From JAXDBV01 sp034678415 (GTDB lineage: Bacteria > Bacteroidota > Bacteroidia > Bacteroidales > VadinHA17), in assembly GCA_034678415.1 (NCBI GenBank), contig JAXDBV010000121.1:1-9333 (forward strand): a DNA stretch of 9,333 nt, in the 5' to 3' direction. This document shows, in pieces, positions 7,901 through 9,333 of this stretch. The notes below the pieces were generated by a model, which was not told the DNA's origin, made no database searches, and saw only the letters and a program-made list of their open reading frames with translations. Each line of letters starts with the position of its first letter. Positions within the stretch are counted from its first letter, which is position 1. Position numbers and translations under genes: made by a program.

Positions 7901-9173
7901 CACAGATTTTTACGAGAAACAAACAAAATTTGACCAGTGGAAAAAGATTTATACAGTACCCGATAAGGAAATATGGGAGATTAAACACGGGCTCAAGAAG
8001 AAACTGATACAGCTGATCCACCGCCGTGCCAAGGACAACTGGATCAAACGGCACGAAAACCCGAAGCACATGATGGAAGCCCTGGAAAAGATCAATGAGG
8101 ACATTCTTACCATAGGCTTTGCCAGGCGTTTTGCCACCTATAAACGGGCTCACCTGCTGTTTAAAAATCTGGAACGGCTGGCTGAGATTGTCAATGATCC
8201 GGACAGGCCCGTGCAGTTCCTCTTTGCCGGGAAAGCTCACCCGCATGATAAGGCCGGTCAGGATCTGATCAAGAGAATAGTGGAGATATCCAAACGGCCG
8301 GAATTCAGGGGACGTATCCTGTTTCTCCAGGGATACGACATGACCCTCTCGTCTCAGCTTGTGCAGGGTGTTGATGTCTGGCTCAATACACCCACCAGGC
8401 CCCTCGAAGCATCAGGCACCAGCGGCATGAAAGCCGTGATGAACGGAACACTCCATTTCAGCGTCCTCGATGGCTGGTGGGTGGAAGGATACAAGGAAGG
8501 AGCCGGATGGGCCCTGCCACAGGAACAAGACTACGATGATAATGAGCTCCAGGATGAGTTTGATGCCGAAATGATCTACCAGATAATCGAAAACGAAATC
8601 GTCCCCGCTTATTACGACCGTAATGTCGAGGATATCCCTGAACGATGGATCCAGTTCCTGAAAAATTGTATCGCCGGGGTATCACCATATTTTACGACCG
8701 AACGGATGATCAACGATTACATGGATCGGTATTACAATAAACTGTACGAAAGAACGCTGAAAATGCGCGAAAACGACTATGCCATGGCAAAGAACCTCGT
8801 CCGGTGGAAATCCAAGTTCATCCGAAAATGGAAAAACCTGGAGGTTGTCTCCTATGCATTTAACAATAACGGATCAGGCAACAGCTTCCAGATGGGCGAG
8901 AAATATTATCCGGAAGTGGAGATCGACCTGAACGGACTCGATCCCAATGATATAGGTCTCGACCTTATCATCACCCGGCAAAACGAGACTGGAAATTATG
9001 AATTCGTTCATTCACAACCCTTCTACCTTTCCAAAGCGGATGGAGGGAAAGCCTGGTATAAGGTTAAAATAAGACCAGATTTCCCGGGAAACTTCAGTTT
9101 CGGTGTACGTGTTTATCCTAATAATGAGAACCTGCCTCATAAACAGGACTTCTCCTACCTTAAATGGGTTTAA
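4923..9173 (+). CDS. Fused GT3 glycogen synthase - GT35 alpha-glucan phosphorylase
   Basis: A 1416-residue cytoplasmic protein joining two enzymes with opposite net roles. Residues ~8-545 resemble eukaryotic GT3 glycogen synthase: WEVCNKVGGIHT with Lys21, FHEW at 161-164, TTHATVLGR, RYEFRNKG at 310-317, and YEPWGYTPLE with the E-X7-E pair Glu439/Glu447. Residues ~546-580 form an acidic, proline-containing linker. The phosphorylase begins with a DUF3417-type domain (LPARLSKLRELAMNLWWSWD, from 583), then KIAYFSMEYG (670-679), YSGGLG (687-692), HSNEGHSAF (836-844), ARRFATYKR (1067-1075) and EASGTSGMK, whose Lys1170 should bind pyridoxal phosphate. A beta-rich domain at ~1303-1416 resembles the C-terminal extension of short-type phosphorylases. 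The reactions would be chain elongation from a nucleotide sugar and phosphorolysis to glucose 1-phosphate. The frame is continuous through the junction, so the fusion looks genuine. All main motifs of both halves are intact; donor specificity is unknown. Confidence 0.93.
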   Translation: MAKHYLKPDYLFETSWEVCNKVGGIHTVVSTKARILTAEYKNSYICIGPDVFRGEGEHPEFTEDKELFKFWREKAAGEGLRFKIGRWKIGGSPVAILVDFTPYFPEKDHIFAKLWETYKLDSLSGQWDYIEPALFGYAVGKVIESFARFNLTPAERIIAQFHEWMTGTGILYLKKEVPQVGTVFTTHATVLGRSLAGNNFPLYRNLKQFDSNQIAKDFNIRSKHSLEKLSAAEADVFTTVSEITANECSQFLEKNVDLVTPNGFEDSFVPEKEEFFEKRKKAREQYFRVANALFNVEMPQETICMATSGRYEFRNKGIDLFIDALGKLNENKQLKRPVLAFLLVPAGHYGPRKHLVDKLNNPEDKYVFEDRYVTHNLHSTGIDLIINRLKNSGLNNMPEDNVKVIFVPCYLDGRDGIFNMQYYDFIIGLDLTVFPSYYEPWGYTPLESLAFHIPTVTTSLTGFGLWVSAHYTEIDHGAIIIPRTDDNDADVVNELVKNINLYINLSESEYNKVREKALEISRIALWDNLVDYYRIAYHKSLENVESRADTFVFEPQAEPEPVIIERPLDMTPQWKKVIIHAKLPARLSKLRELAMNLWWSWDIETRELFESIDPDAWYEVQHNPFLLFEAVSYQKYKELEKDKSFISKLDKIYERFQDYMARKEEKKPPKIAYFSMEYGLHDSLKIYSGGLGILAGDYLKEASDKNIDLVGIGLLYRFGYFKQLISIFGEQISLDDIQQFSKLPVKMIRDEQGAPVTLSIALPGRTLLSRIWKVEVGRIDLYLLDTDLDENLPNDRPITHRLYGGNRETRLLQELLLGIGGIRLLSILGIKPDLFHSNEGHSAFIGIERIRRLIQNRTLTFQEAKEIVRASTLFTTHTPVPAGHDAFPEDMLRTYIPHYADRLKISWQEFMGLGRRNQNDPNEEFNMSHLAISLSQEVNGVSMLHGEVSREMFSSIWQGYLPEELYIGYVTNGVHLASWTAKEWRVLYERLFGTDFYEKQTKFDQWKKIYTVPDKEIWEIKHGLKKKLIQLIHRRAKDNWIKRHENPKHMMEALEKINEDILTIGFARRFATYKRAHLLFKNLERLAEIVNDPDRPVQFLFAGKAHPHDKAGQDLIKRIVEISKRPEFRGRILFLQGYDMTLSSQLVQGVDVWLNTPTRPLEASGTSGMKAVMNGTLHFSVLDGWWVEGYKEGAGWALPQEQDYDDNELQDEFDAEMIYQIIENEIVPAYYDRNVEDIPERWIQFLKNCIAGVSPYFTTERMINDYMDRYYNKLYERTLKMRENDYAMAKNLVRWKSKFIRKWKNLEVVSYAFNNNGSGNSFQMGEKYYPEVEIDLNGLDPNDIGLDLIITRQNETGNYEFVHSQPFYLSKADGGKAWYKVKIRPDFPGNFSFGVRVYPNNENLPHKQDFSYLKWV

Positions 9174-9333
9174 ACCCCTGAGGATTGTTGAGGTTAATGG
9201 AAAAGCCAGCAAAAACATAGCCGGTGAGGGTACCGGCCCCTCTGCTTTCTCTGGCCATAGGTGCAAACATCAGATATATCCTGTCCATGGGTTTTCATTA
9301 ATCCGGCATTGTTGTACTACTCCTCCTGTCCAT
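9174..9333. other. Intergenic region downstream of the fusion gene
   Basis: No plus-strand gene is recognisable in the last 160 bases. The region contains a GC-rich hairpin at 9220-9237. On the minus strand, a frame entering from the right edge stays open for 20 codons and stops at TGA (9272-9270). That is too short to identify and could be the tail of a converging gene or chance. Confidence 0.5.
9220..9237. terminator. GC-rich hairpin, possible (bidirectional) terminator
   Basis: GCCGGT (9220-9225) and ACCGGC (9232-9237) form a perfect six-pair stem around a six-base loop, 46 bases after the stop of the fusion gene. On the plus strand it is followed only by a pyrimidine-rich stretch, CCCTCTGCTTTCTC. 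On the minus strand it is followed by TATGTTTTTGC, which contains a five-T run, so it fits a Rho-independent terminator better for a gene converging from the right. A competing pairing, GAGGG (9226-9230) with CCCTC (9238-9242), also exists. The stem is short and the T-run is offset by four bases, so this is a weak call. Confidence 0.35.

Noticed and set aside
9178..9230. Short TGAGG repeats after the fusion gene stop
   Set aside because: Three or so irregularly spaced five-base matches are within chance and have no regular period.

Overview
The window holds four closely packed plus-strand genes, all for storage alpha-glucan (glycogen) metabolism. They fill almost the whole 9.3 kb, and no gene-free stretch exceeds 160 bases. 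The combination of a eukaryote-like GT3 glycogen synthase fused to a short-type phosphorylase, a GT4 glucan synthase-like protein starting MRVLMFGWEFPPH, a GH57 enzyme and a stand-alone GH133 debranching enzyme is what I associate with Bacteroidota. The moderate GC content, the lack of consistent Shine-Dalgarno sites and the A/T-rich sequence before starts fit that phylum. A Bacteroidales-like anaerobe is my best guess, but the order cannot be fixed from this sequence.

Layout: 51-2003 is a glycogen debranching enzyme (amylo-alpha-1,6-glucosidase half only). After 23 bases comes a GT4 glycosyltransferase (2027-3322). After 13 bases comes a GH57 alpha-glucan enzyme (3336-4835 from the preferred start) with an unusual coiled-coil plus lysine/arginine-rich tail. 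An 87-base A/T-rich gap precedes a 1416-residue protein (4923-9173) that joins a glycogen synthase to an alpha-glucan phosphorylase. The last 160 bases are non-coding on the plus strand and hold a GC-rich hairpin that may be a terminator.

How they could work together (inference from families): the GT3 and GT4 enzymes extend alpha-1,4-glucan chains. The phosphorylase shortens outer chains to glucose 1-phosphate. The GH133 enzyme removes alpha-1,6 stubs. The GH57 enzyme cleaves or rearranges alpha-1,4 chains. No glucose-1-phosphate adenylyl/uridylyltransferase, GlgB-type branching enzyme or MalQ is visible, so those functions must lie elsewhere.

The most notable features are the synthesis-plus-breakdown fusion, its apparent loss of the eukaryotic glucose-6-phosphate-sensing arginine cluster, a possible internal start that would release a free phosphorylase, and the basic tail on the GH57 enzyme. 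I saw no mobile element, CRISPR array, tRNA, rRNA or wholly new system.
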